Shown one piece after another: positions 1 to 7,163 of a stretch of DNA of 41,146 nt. The stretch's first letter is position 1, and every line of letters starts with the position of its first letter. This DNA is from Bacillota bacterium (GTDB lineage Bacteria > Bacillota > Clostridia > Christensenellales > CAG-138): positions 1 through 41,146 of the forward strand of contig JAEEKE010000007.1 in NCBI GenBank assembly GCA_016282255.1, read 5' to 3'. A program made the position numbers and the translations under genes. Under the pieces are notes generated by a model, which was given only the letters and a program-made list of their open reading frames with translations, ran no database searches and had not been told where the DNA came from.

Positions 1-71
1 CCGGAGACCGCCTTCTCAACGCGCGCGGAGCAGGCGGCGCAGCTCATACCGGTAACGTTAAATTGCTTCAC
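1..71 (-). CDS. copA: Copper-exporting P-type ATPase, N-terminal fragment (cut by window edge)
   Basis: Only the first 23 codons lie in the window; the gene continues beyond position 1. The GTG start at 71-69 has a purine-rich ribosome site (GGAAGGGA) just upstream and lies 13 bases after the csoR stop. The peptide contains GMSCAACSARVEKAV, the signature of a heavy-metal-associated (HMA) domain with the CxxC pair that binds Cu(I). In the family this domain begins CopA-type P1B ATPases, which pump Cu(I) out of the cytoplasm. Position behind csoR supports a copper-resistance operon under CsoR control. A stand-alone CopZ chaperone could begin the same way and cannot be excluded from 23 residues, although the SARVEKA wording is typical of CopA. 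Confidence 0.78.
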   Translation of the reverse strand, partial: MKQFNVTGMSCAACSARVEKAVS

Positions 72-84
72 TGTCCCTTCCCCC

Positions 85-399
85 TCACTTCATCAGCTTT
101 TTCAGCGTTTCCATCAGCTCGCCGGCCGCGTCCTCCCGGCCAGCGCGGATATCCTCCGCCACGCAGGTCCTGAGATGCTCCTCGAGCAGCACCCGGCAGA
201 AGCTGTTCAGCGCCGAATTGACGGCCGAGGCCTGGTCGAGGATGTCCGGGCAATAGGCGTCCTCCTCGAGCATCCTCTCGAGGCCGCGCACCTGACCCTC
301 GATCCTTTTGAGGCGGTTCATCAGCTCGCGGCGCTCCTTTTCATCGCGCACCTTCTTCCTGCCGTGCGCGCAGCAGCTCATTTCGTTGATCTCTTCCAT
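85..399 (-). CDS. csoR: CsoR-family copper-sensing transcriptional repressor
   Basis: A 104-residue all-helical regulator of the CsoR/RcnR (DUF156) family. The Cu(I) ligand triad is present: a Cys in YCPDIL, then His 25 residues later and Cys four residues after that (EEHLRTC), matching the Cys-His-Cys spacing of copper CsoR proteins. The LKRIEGQVRGLERM stretch is the family N-terminal DNA-contacting helix. An in-frame ATG at 405 sits only 2 bases from GGAG, whereas ATG 399 is 8 bases away, so 399 is the better start. Extra cysteines near the N-terminus (MSCCAHG) are not part of the usual site. The promoter contains two palindromic operators, so the gene is probably autoregulated, and it is followed by copA. 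Confidence 0.92.
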   Translation of the reverse strand: MEEINEMSCCAHGRKKVRDEKERRELMNRLKRIEGQVRGLERMLEEDAYCPDILDQASAVNSALNSFCRVLLEEHLRTCVAEDIRAGREDAAGELMETLKKLMK

Positions 400-415
400 G
401 GTCATAACTCCAATT

Positions 416-432
416 ATACCCCAGTGGGGTAT
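416..432. promoter_or_regulatory. Second CsoR operator
   Basis: Perfect inverted repeat ATACCCC-AGT-GGGGTAT, between the -10 box and the csoR start codon. It resembles the spacer palindrome and would act as a downstream roadblock or cooperative site. Confidence 0.8.
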
Positions 433-444
433 TTTTATGCACCT

Positions 445-473
445 ATTCTATACCCCCATAGGGTATTTGTCAA
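445..473 (-). promoter_or_regulatory. csoR-copA promoter with CsoR operator in the spacer
   Basis: Reading the minus strand, TTGACA (473-468) and TAGAAT (450-445) are separated by 17 bases. The spacer is almost filled by the inverted repeat ATACCC-N5-GGGTAT at 450-466, the GC-tract palindrome expected for a CsoR site. A repressor bound here would block RNA polymerase directly. Confidence 0.85.
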
Positions 474-498
474 TAGTGTTTTGGGATATTATCTCAAA

Positions 499-617
499 AG
501 CTAAATTCGCCTGACGGCGAGCTAAATTATACTTCGTATAGCTAAATTTGCTTCACAAGCTGAATCCGGCTCCGCCGAGCTAAGACCGGCGAATATAGTT
601 TAGCTGCGAGCGTAAAC
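499..617. repeat. Tandem array of short hairpins with constant AGCTAAATT linker
   Basis: AGCTAAATT occurs at 499, 520 and 540, degenerating to AGCTGAATC at 558 and AGCTAAGAC at 578, a period of 18-21 bases. Between the linkers lie four different self-complementary inserts: CGCC-TGAC-GGCG (508-519), ATAC-TTC-GTAT (529-539), GCTT-CAC-AAGC (550-560) and CGGC-TCC-GCCG (567-577). A fifth hairpin, GTTTAGCT-gcg-AGCgTAAAC, is at 598-617. Stem sequences differ completely while pairing is kept. No coding capacity is evident. Confidence 0.8.
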
Positions 618-680
618 GAGCAATTCGGCTTTTGCAGGATCGTTTTCAGCATCGGAACAGTTAAGACAAGCCGAAAAAAT

Positions 681-728
681 AAACCCACTAAGACTCTTCC
701 TGTAATCGGAAGCTGTCAAAGTGGGTTT
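681..728. terminator. Bidirectional rho-independent terminator
   Basis: Outer stem AAACCCACT (681-689) with AGTGGGTTT (720-728), inner stem CTTCC (696-700) with GGAAG (708-712). On the minus strand it is followed by TTTATTTTTT and ends the gene at 781-1296. On the plus strand it is followed by more T residues. Confidence 0.75.
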
Positions 729-780
729 TTCTCTTCTTTATTCAGCCGCTCCTTTCGGCCGGTTCGGGGTTCGGGGCGCC

Positions 781-1296
781 TTATTCGGCGCCGGGCTCGG
801 TTTCGCGGGTCGGGACCTCGTGCCAGACGATCCTGACGGGCTTTGAGAAGTCCCTTTCGCGCCGGACGCCGTATTTAAGGAGATCGGCGATGAAGCCCTC
901 CTCGTTCGCCGCGCGTTCGAGGAGGCCCTTTTGCATCAGGAAGACCGTCGCCGCCGCCGCGCTGGCCGCCGAGGGGGTCCCGGGCTTTGCGGAATAATCG
1001 GTGAAGGCGCCGTAGCCCGCAAGCAGCGCCGCGGTCTCCCTGCTTTCGAGCGCGAGCCTGACGAACGCGAGCGTGAGCTCCGCCGCGGTCTCGGCTGTGC
1101 CGCTCTTCGGCAGAAACGCGGCCTCCTCCGGGCCGTATTTTGAAAGCTCCAGGGCTTTGACTCCGAATTTTTCGAGCACGTACGCGTGGGTGCGGGCGAT
1201 CCTCTCCGACGCGAGCCTTGCCGCGCCGCAGTCAACGAGCTGAGTGACAACGGGATACCTGTCGCTGCCGACCAGGAAAGCGGGTCTTTGATTCAT
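781..1296 (-). CDS. Uncharacterised alanine-rich protein
   Basis: A 171-residue soluble protein that I do not recognise. The ATG at 1296 is preceded by an excellent TAGGAGG ribosome site 6 bases upstream, and the gene has its own consensus promoter and a terminator, so it is a real monocistronic unit. The sequence is mostly helical and rich in Ala, Glu and Leu. It has no signal peptide or membrane segment and no recognisable catalytic motif. The middle (about residues 60-125) has an alanine-dense run resembling a helical bundle. The C-terminus is charged (RRERDFSKPVR). No functional link to its neighbours is visible. Confidence 0.7.
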   Translation of the reverse strand: MNQRPAFLVGSDRYPVVTQLVDCGAARLASERIARTHAYVLEKFGVKALELSKYGPEEAAFLPKSGTAETAAELTLAFVRLALESRETAALLAGYGAFTDYSAKPGTPSAASAAAATVFLMQKGLLERAANEEGFIADLLKYGVRRERDFSKPVRIVWHEVPTRETEPGAE

Positions 1297-1442
1297 AAAT
1301 GCCTCCTAATGAAATGAAAACCGAATGTGAAAATAACGGCGCATCGCTGCGTCGGGGTGAAAAACAAATTTTTAATATTCTGTCAATGTTCCGGTCAAAA
1401 AGAGGTGAATGAAAAATTATGGAAAATTCGGGGATTGGGCGA

Positions 1443-1471
1443 ATTGTAGCACATAGAAATGGGTTTGTCAA
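1443..1471 (-). promoter_or_regulatory. Promoter of the 781-1296 gene
   Basis: On the minus strand TTGACA (1471-1466), a 17-base spacer and TACAAT (1448-1443). This predicts an untranslated leader of about 140 bases before the ATG at 1296; I see no riboswitch-like fold in it. The rest of the 1297-1625 gap holds only the divergent promoter and hairpin listed separately. Confidence 0.8.
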
Positions 1472-1541
1472 TAGGTAAAGCCTATGTTTTTTCGGCGCCG
1501 CGCGCCTTCCATCGCCGCGCAAAAAATGTCGTTCCCCGCGC

Positions 1542-1570
1542 TTGCCCGCACCCCGCGGTTGTGGTATAAT
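1542..1570 (+). promoter_or_regulatory. Promoter of the RCC1-repeat lipoprotein gene
   Basis: TTGCCC (1542-1547), 17-base spacer, TATAAT (1565-1570). An in-frame TTG codon falls inside the -35 box, so that upstream start is not credible. Confidence 0.75.
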
Positions 1571-1588
1571 CAGAATGAAGAAATATGG

Positions 1589-1609
1589 CCCGCCGCCGTG
1601 CGCGGCGGG
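1589..1609 (+). other. Leader hairpin upstream of the RCC1-repeat gene
   Basis: CCCGCCG (1589-1595) pairs perfectly with CGGCGGG (1603-1609) across a 7-base loop, ending just before the AAGGAG ribosome site at 1613-1618. It may protect the mRNA end or tune translation. Confidence 0.5.
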
Positions 1610-1625
1610 ATTAAGGAGCTATGAT

Positions 1626-3104
1626 ATGAACGGCATCCGCAATAAGCTCTGCCTCCTTCTGGCGGCGCTGCTGCTCGGACTTGTTTTCACGGGCTGCGCC
1701 CGCGAGGACAAGGGGTCCGCGCCCAAGCTCGGGGCCTCGGTAGTGACCGACGGCAGCTCCACCTTCGTCATCAAGGCGGACAACTCGCTCTGGGCGTTCG
1801 GCAGGAACGGCTCGGGCCAGCTCGGCGACGGCACTCTTAACGACCGCACCTCCCCCGTGCACATCCTCGACAGCGTGGCCGAGGCAGTTCCCTGCGGCGA
1901 TATGACCTATGCGCTCAAGACCGACGGCGCGCTCTATGCCTGGGGCCGCAACGACGGCGCCGCGCATTTCCTCGGCGACGGCACGACCGAGAACCGCCTC
2001 TCCCCCGTCCGCATAATGGAGGACGTCGTGTCCGTCCATCCCTTCTCGAGCTATACCTTCGCGATCAACGCCAAAGGAGAGCTCTGGGGCTGGGGGTATA
2101 ACGCAAACGGCGAGCTCGGCGACGGCAGCGTCACCGACCGCCTTTCCCCCGTGCGCATCACGGACGGCGTGCGCAGCGTGCGCGAGCGGCTGATCATCAA
2201 GAACGACGATTCGCTCTGGTACATCGGCACCTATTCGCCGGACCAGGAATCGGGGCTCGTCGACCGCGCGCCCAAGCCCGTTAAGCTGGCCGAGGGCGTG
2301 GCCTCGTTCGCGGGCGACTATTTCCTGACCACCGAGAACTATCTCGTGCGCATCGAGCCCGCCGCCTCCACCGGCACCGGCGCCCCGGCGTTCTCAAGGC
2401 TTGCCGACAACGTGCGCACCGCCATCAGCATACCGACCGGCGAATGCTTCTTTATCAAAAACGACGATTCGCTCTGGGCGTTCGGCGACAACACCAACGG
2501 CATCATCGGCGACGGCAGCTTCACTGCCCGCCCGGAGCCCGTGCACATCATGGACGGCGTCGCCTCGGTCATCGCCGACCAGCGCTGGGATTACAGCTGC
2601 CAGTACGTGTTCGCGATCAAAAAGAACGGCGAGCTCTACAGCTGGGGCGAGGACTGCTGCGGCTCGCTCGGCCGCGTGACGACCGAATGGCCCGAGACCC
2701 TGCCCGTGCTCGCGGCGACCGGCGCGGCCGAGGTCGTGACCGACGGCTGGAGCACGTTTCTGCTCAAGAAGGACGGCACCCTGCACGCGAGCGGCTACAA
2801 CGGCGACGGCCTTTTGATCGGGCACCCGACCGAGCGCGCGAGGCTGGGCGACGGCAGCACCGAGAACAGGCACGAATTCGTGAAGATCATGGAGAGCGTC
2901 GTCGCGGTCTACCACGGCCTCGCGATCGAGCCCGGCGACGGGAACATCAACGATACCTTCCTCGATTACAGCCGCACCTTTGCCCTGACCGCGGACGGCA
3001 GCCTGTTCGCCTGGGGCTCGAATGCCGACGGTCTGCTCGGCACGGGCGACACCGAAACCGCGCTCTCGCCCGTCAAGCTGATGGACGGCGTACGGGTAAA
3101 ATAA
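1626..3104 (+). CDS. RCC1-repeat (beta-propeller) lipoprotein
   Basis: A 492-residue protein. The start at 1626 follows AAGGAG by 7 bases and gives a clean lipoprotein signal peptide: basic MNGIRNK, hydrophobic core, lipobox FTGC with the lipidated Cys at residue 24. The mature part consists of about seven to eight RCC1-type repeats, each with an aromatic-x-aromatic-Gly start (WAFGRNGSGQLGDGT, YAWGRN, WGWGYN, WAFGDN, YSWGED, FAWGSN) and a following SPV(R/K/H)I stretch. RCC1 repeats fold into a seven-bladed propeller. In bacteria such proteins are mostly extracytoplasmic with unknown ligands. It is tethered to the outer face of the membrane and is transcribed alone from its own promoter to the terminator at 3124. 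Confidence 0.88.
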   Translation: MNGIRNKLCLLLAALLLGLVFTGCAREDKGSAPKLGASVVTDGSSTFVIKADNSLWAFGRNGSGQLGDGTLNDRTSPVHILDSVAEAVPCGDMTYALKTDGALYAWGRNDGAAHFLGDGTTENRLSPVRIMEDVVSVHPFSSYTFAINAKGELWGWGYNANGELGDGSVTDRLSPVRITDGVRSVRERLIIKNDDSLWYIGTYSPDQESGLVDRAPKPVKLAEGVASFAGDYFLTTENYLVRIEPAASTGTGAPAFSRLADNVRTAISIPTGECFFIKNDDSLWAFGDNTNGIIGDGSFTARPEPVHIMDGVASVIADQRWDYSCQYVFAIKKNGELYSWGEDCCGSLGRVTTEWPETLPVLAATGAAEVVTDGWSTFLLKKDGTLHASGYNGDGLLIGHPTERARLGDGSTENRHEFVKIMESVVAVYHGLAIEPGDGNINDTFLDYSRTFALTADGSLFAWGSNADGLLGTGDTETALSPVKLMDGVRVK

Positions 3105-3123
3105 ACTGCGCAAGATAAAGACA

Positions 3124-3154
3124 GGTCCGTGAGTTTTCTCACGGACCTTGTTTT
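3124..3154 (+). terminator. Rho-independent terminator after the RCC1-repeat gene
   Basis: GGTCCGTGAG (3124-3133), TTTT loop, CTCACGGACC (3138-3147), then TTGTTTT. The 10-bp stem is perfect. Confidence 0.9.
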
Positions 3155-3170
3155 ATTCGGGTAAACGGGC

Positions 3171-4505
3171 TCACTCGACGCCGTCTTCCTCGTCGTCCCT
3201 GCCCTCCCAGTCGATCTCGTCCTCATCCTCGGGCTCGGGCTTCGGGTTGACCTTGACGATCAGCCTGGTGACGCGCAGGTTCTGCAGCTGCTTTATAGTG
3301 ATGGTCAGGTGCTCGAAATCGAAGCTCTGGCCCTTGGCGGGGTAGCCGCCCAGCTGCTCTATCGCGAAGCCGCCGACCGTCGCGTTGTCGTCGTCGAAAT
3401 CGTCGTCGTCGATGCCGAACTCCTCGAGGAAGTCGTAGATGCGCATGTTGCCGTCGACCTCGTAGAGATCCTCGCCGATCTGGACCACCTCGTCCTCTAT
3501 CTCGTCGCTCTCGTCCCAGATGTCGCCGACGAGCTGCTCGAGGATATCCTCCATGGTGACCAGGCCCATCGTGCCGCCGTATTCGTCGGTGACGATCGCA
3601 AGGTGCAGCTTCTTTTCGCGCAGCTCGCGCAGGGCCTGGGGCAGGATCGTGGTCTTGTGAAGATAGACCACGGGCAGCAGATAGCTGCGGATATCGAAGG
3701 GTTCGCCCGCGGCGAGCGCCTTCAGGAAGCGGTTGAGGTGGAGCACGCCGATGATATTGTCGATGCTGTCCTCATAGACCGGGATGCGCGAATACGCGGA
3801 GCTCTCGATCGTCTCCATTATCTCCTCGCGGCTGTCGTCGACGTCGATCGCGATCATGTCCACGCGGGGCGTGATGATCTCGTAGACCGCGATATCCGGG
3901 AAATCGAGCGCGGACTGCAGCAGCTCGCTGGTGTCCTCGTCGATGACGCCCTCGTCCTCGACGGTGTCGATCATCTCGGAAAGGTCGTCCTCGGTGACGG
4001 CGGCCTCCTCGTCCTTCTTCCAGTGTTTGGAAACGGCGCCGACGATCTTCATCACCACGAATACGATGGGCTTGAAGACGATCATGAACCCCTTCACGGG
4101 GCGCGAGACCTTCATCGAAAAGCGCTCGGGGTCGCTCTTCGCGGCCAGCTTGGGCAGGATCTCGCCGAAGATCAGCACGAACACGGTGATCGCCGCCGTG
4201 GAGATCGCCGCCGCTGCGTTCTCGCTCAGTATCCCCTTCTCCGCGAGCAGGCGGATGAAGAGCTGGGTGGAGATCGTGGATGAAGCGAGGTTCACGAGGT
4301 TGTTGCCGATCAGGATGGAGCTGAGCGCCCTGTCGTAATGATCGGTGATATAGAGCGCCCTCGCCGCCTTCCTCGACTTGGTCTCGGACTCGATGCGGAC
4401 CAGGCGCATGCGGTTGACCGATGCGTAAGCGATCTCGCTGCCGGAGAAGAACGCCGAGAAGAATACCAGCACGACGAGCGCCAGAACGTACAAAAGCCAC
4501 GTCAT
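3171..4505 (-). CDS. CNNM/CBS/CorC-domain membrane transporter (HlyC/CorC family)
   Basis: A 444-residue protein of the CNNM (DUF21) family, implicated in Mg2+ or other divalent cation export. The N-terminal part has hydrophobic helices and the hallmark SGSEIAYASVNRMRL followed by ILIGNNLVN. Two CBS domains follow (EIITPRVDM at about 220 and IVTDEYGGTMGLVTMEDILEQLVGDI at about 310), then a complete C-terminal CorC_HlyC domain (DLYEVDGNMRIYDF through TRLIVKVNP). The acidic tail is DEDEIDWEGRDDEED. It is the second gene of a two-gene operon; its ATG overlaps the stop of the upstream paralogue by 4 bases. The older name hemolysin C is historical and should not be read as a toxin call. Confidence 0.9.
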   Translation of the reverse strand: MTWLLYVLALVVLVFFSAFFSGSEIAYASVNRMRLVRIESETKSRKAARALYITDHYDRALSSILIGNNLVNLASSTISTQLFIRLLAEKGILSENAAAAISTAAITVFVLIFGEILPKLAAKSDPERFSMKVSRPVKGFMIVFKPIVFVVMKIVGAVSKHWKKDEEAAVTEDDLSEMIDTVEDEGVIDEDTSELLQSALDFPDIAVYEIITPRVDMIAIDVDDSREEIMETIESSAYSRIPVYEDSIDNIIGVLHLNRFLKALAAGEPFDIRSYLLPVVYLHKTTILPQALRELREKKLHLAIVTDEYGGTMGLVTMEDILEQLVGDIWDESDEIEDEVVQIGEDLYEVDGNMRIYDFLEEFGIDDDDFDDDNATVGGFAIEQLGGYPAKGQSFDFEHLTITIKQLQNLRVTRLIVKVNPKPEPEDEDEIDWEGRDDEEDGVE

Positions 4506-5620
4506 GCGCGCTCACCGCCCTTCACCGGGTCCTGATCGGACTCGTCGAAGATCTCGCCCACGAGCTCCTCGAGGATATCTTCTATGGTTATTATGCCCTT
4601 GACCTGCCCCTGCTCGGCGACGAACGCGAGATGGATCTTGGAATGGCTCATCTCGGAAAGCAGCTCGTCCACCGGGATATCCGGCCGCACGAACAAAGGG
4701 GTGTCGATAAGGTCTATAAGCTCGGTCTCATCGCCGTCCTTCATGTAGGCGCGAAGGAAGGGCCTTATATTGAGCACGCCGACGACGCGGCCCTTGGCGT
4801 TCATCATCGGGAAGCGGGAATGGTTCGTCTGCTGCACGCGCTCGTAGATCTCGGGGATCTCCATCGAGGAATCGAGGGTCTCCACCTTCTCCCACGGGGT
4901 CATAGCCTCGCCCGCGGTCTTGTTGCCGAAGCGGAGCGCGCTCTCCATCAGCGCGGCGGTCGCGCTCTCGGTGGTCTGGTCCTCCTCGCGCTCGTCCTTG
5001 AAGGACTTGATGATGTCGGTCAGGTCCTCCTCGGTGATGTCGGGCTCTTCCTTCGCCCGGCCGAAGAACAGCTTGTGCAGCCCCGCGCCGATCCAAGTGA
5101 ATACGGCGGCGAGCGGGGTAAGCAGCTTCATCAGCACGTAGAGCGAGCGGCCGATGCGCAGCGAAACGGTCTCGCTCTGCGCCTTGGCACGGTATTTGGG
5201 GATCATTTCGGCAATCAGAAACACCACCATCGTCGTTATCACGGTTGATACGACGAGGGCAGCGTCCAGATACTTGCTGCCGCGGAAAAACTGCCTTGTG
5301 AGCAGCGTCGCGATCGCCGCGGCGGCGATATGCATTATGTTGTTGCCGATCAGGATCGTTGAAAGCGCTTTATCGAAATTGTTCAATATGTACATTACAT
5401 ACTGCGCTCTCCTGTTACCGTCCTCCGCGTAGGACTTCATGCGGATGCGGTTGACGCTTGCGAGAGCCGTTTCGCTTGCGGCAAAATATGCGCCGCCGGC
5501 GACCAAAAGCGCAATAAGGATAATGTAAACAGCGATAACGCCGAAATTCAGTCCGCCGCTCACCGCGGAGATCTCCGCAGCCTGCGCGGACACGCATCGC
5601 CATATACTACTGTCGTCCAC
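4502..5620 (-). CDS. CNNM/CBS membrane protein lacking the CorC domain
   Basis: A 372-residue paralogue of the downstream gene. It has the CNNM signature (AASETALASVNRIRM, ILIGNNIMH), membrane helices in the first 180 residues and a CBS pair (TPWEKVETLD and AEQGQVKGIITIEDILEELVGEI). The protein ends shortly after the second CBS domain, so the C-terminal CorC_HlyC domain of its neighbour is absent. The start is GTG at 5620 with AAAGGAG upstream. It is first in the operon, under the promoter at 5660-5688. The overlap with the downstream gene suggests coupled, possibly heteromeric, expression. Ion specificity cannot be read from the sequence. Confidence 0.88.
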   Translation of the reverse strand: MDDSSIWRCVSAQAAEISAVSGGLNFGVIAVYIILIALLVAGGAYFAASETALASVNRIRMKSYAEDGNRRAQYVMYILNNFDKALSTILIGNNIMHIAAAAIATLLTRQFFRGSKYLDAALVVSTVITTMVVFLIAEMIPKYRAKAQSETVSLRIGRSLYVLMKLLTPLAAVFTWIGAGLHKLFFGRAKEEPDITEEDLTDIIKSFKDEREEDQTTESATAALMESALRFGNKTAGEAMTPWEKVETLDSSMEIPEIYERVQQTNHSRFPMMNAKGRVVGVLNIRPFLRAYMKDGDETELIDLIDTPLFVRPDIPVDELLSEMSHSKIHLAFVAEQGQVKGIITIEDILEELVGEIFDESDQDPVKGGERA

Positions 5621-5659
5621 GAAATTACCAACTCCTTTATGGACAAATTACAATTATTT

Positions 5660-5688
5660 ATTATAGCATACTGTTTTGGCGATTGCAA
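5660..5688 (-). promoter_or_regulatory. Promoter of the CNNM/CBS operon
   Basis: Minus strand: TTGCAA (5688-5683), 17-base spacer, TATAAT (5665-5660). The -35 hexamer is a palindrome shared with the divergent pepV promoter. Confidence 0.85.
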
Positions 5689-5711
5689 CATCGTTTTGAT
5701 GATGCTATAAT
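5683..5711 (+). promoter_or_regulatory. Promoter of pepV
   Basis: Plus strand: TTGCAA (5683-5688), 17-base spacer, TATAAT (5706-5711). It uses the same six bases as the -35 of the divergent CNNM promoter. Confidence 0.85.
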
Positions 5712-5764
5712 TGAATCGAAAATATGCCCCGTTTTAGTGAGCGGGGCGAGCAAAGGAGAGAACT

Positions 5765-7138
5765 ATGAACAGGATCGTTGACGAATACATCGAGTCCAAG
5801 AAGGACGCTATCGTGCGTTCGGTGCAGGAGAGCGTCCGTTTCCCCAGCGTCGAAGGCGAGAACGCGGGCGAAGGCGCGCCGTTCGGGCCTGCCGTCAAGG
5901 GAGCGCTCGAACACGCGCTGGCGCTCGGCACGCAGCTCGGCTTCAGGACCGAGAACCTCGACGGCTACGCCGGCTGCATCGACTACGGCGACGAGGGCGA
6001 GCTGCTCGGCATCGTCTGCCACGTGGACGTCGTGCCCGAGGGCGAGGGCTGGAGCTATCCCCCCTACGCCGCCGAGATCCACGACGGCAAGATCTACGGC
6101 CGCGGCGCTCAGGACGACAAGGGCCCCGCGATCGCCGCGATCTACGCGCTGGCCGCGGTCAAGGAAGCCGGCCTTAAGCTGAAGCGCCGCGTGCGCATCA
6201 TCCTGGGCACGAACGAGGAGACCGGCTGGGGCTGCATGAACCACTATAAGAAGGTCGCCGAGATCCCGGCGATGAGCTTTTCGCCCGACGCGGAGTATCC
6301 GCTCGTCAATTCCGAGAAGGGCATCTACCACACCGCCTGGCGCTGCAAAACGAAGACGGGCTTCACCGTCAACGGCGGCACCCGCGCCAACGTCGTCTGC
6401 GGCAAGGCGAAGGTCTTCATCCCCCTGCCGGTCGAGACGGTAGAGACCAAGCTCCATATCGTCACCGAAAGGGGCATGAGCGTTGAGATTGCGGCCGCGG
6501 AAGGCGGCACGGCGCTGACCGTCAACGGTCTGGACGCCCACGGCTCCATGCCCGAGCACGGCAAAAACGCGATGCTGGCGGCCTTCGCGCTGCTGGCCGC
6601 GCTGCCCCTTGAGGGAGAGGACGCCCACACCGCCCGCATCCTGCACGAAGCCTTCAGATTCGATTTCCACGGCGAGAGCATGGGGCTTGACAGGAGCGAC
6701 GCGAGCGGCAGGCTGACGATGAACCCCGGCGTCATCAAGTGGGACGAGGAGGGCTTCACGCTCTTCATCGACGTCCGCCACCCGACCTCGATGCCGTTTA
6801 TAGAGGTCCGCGACGCCCAGCAGAAGGCCCTCGCGCCGTTTGAACCCGAGCTGCTCCACGAAAAGCAGCAGGACGGGCATTTCATCGCGGAGGATACCGA
6901 GCTCGTTTCAAAGCTGCTCGACGTCTACGCCGAGCGCACCGGCAAGCGCGAAGCGCCCCTCGCCATCGGCGGCGGCACCTATGCCCGCGCGTTCCCGAAC
7001 GCGGTCGCCTTCGGCTGCGAGATCCCCGGCGTTTCCGGCCCCGTGCATATGCCCAACGAGTTCATCGGCGTCGACGAGCTGATGTTCGACACCCATATGA
7101 TCGCCGATGCGATCATCGCCCTTGCCTGCGCCGAATAA
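5765..7138 (+). CDS. pepV: M20-family dipeptidase (PepV/Sapep type)
   Basis: A 457-residue cytoplasmic dizinc dipeptidase. Catalytic signatures are in order: CHVDVVPEG (His86, Asp88), GRGAQDDKGP (bridging Asp at 117/118), GTNEETGWG (Glu151/152), SPDAEYPL (Asp175), and the C-terminal GGGTYARAFPNAVAFG plus a final His in VHMPNE. The GRGAQDDKGP and SPDAEYP wording is specific to the PepV/Sapep branch, which hydrolyses unsubstituted dipeptides, rather than PepT or DapE. Length is normal for the family and no signal peptide is present. The ATG follows AAAGGAGAG. Together with pepF downstream it suggests active peptide use as a nutrient. Confidence 0.93.
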   Translation: MNRIVDEYIESKKDAIVRSVQESVRFPSVEGENAGEGAPFGPAVKGALEHALALGTQLGFRTENLDGYAGCIDYGDEGELLGIVCHVDVVPEGEGWSYPPYAAEIHDGKIYGRGAQDDKGPAIAAIYALAAVKEAGLKLKRRVRIILGTNEETGWGCMNHYKKVAEIPAMSFSPDAEYPLVNSEKGIYHTAWRCKTKTGFTVNGGTRANVVCGKAKVFIPLPVETVETKLHIVTERGMSVEIAAAEGGTALTVNGLDAHGSMPEHGKNAMLAAFALLAALPLEGEDAHTARILHEAFRFDFHGESMGLDRSDASGRLTMNPGVIKWDEEGFTLFIDVRHPTSMPFIEVRDAQQKALAPFEPELLHEKQQDGHFIAEDTELVSKLLDVYAERTGKREAPLAIGGGTYARAFPNAVAFGCEIPGVSGPVHMPNEFIGVDELMFDTHMIADAIIALACAE

Positions 7139-7163
7139 GCGGGGCGTCCAAGCCATACAATAG

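Noticed and set aside
499-586. CRISPR array interpretation of the periodic linker array
   Set aside because: Repeats are only 9 bases and spacers about 11 bases, each spacer is self-complementary, and no cas genes are present.
1297-1442. Riboswitch or T-box in the 140-base leader of the 781-1296 gene
   Set aside because: No conserved aptamer core, T-box sequence or terminator/antiterminator pair could be recognised.
1542-1625. Upstream TTG start for the RCC1-repeat protein
   Set aside because: The codon lies in the -35 box and would put 28 residues in front of a perfect lipoprotein signal peptide; ATG 1626 has the ribosome site.
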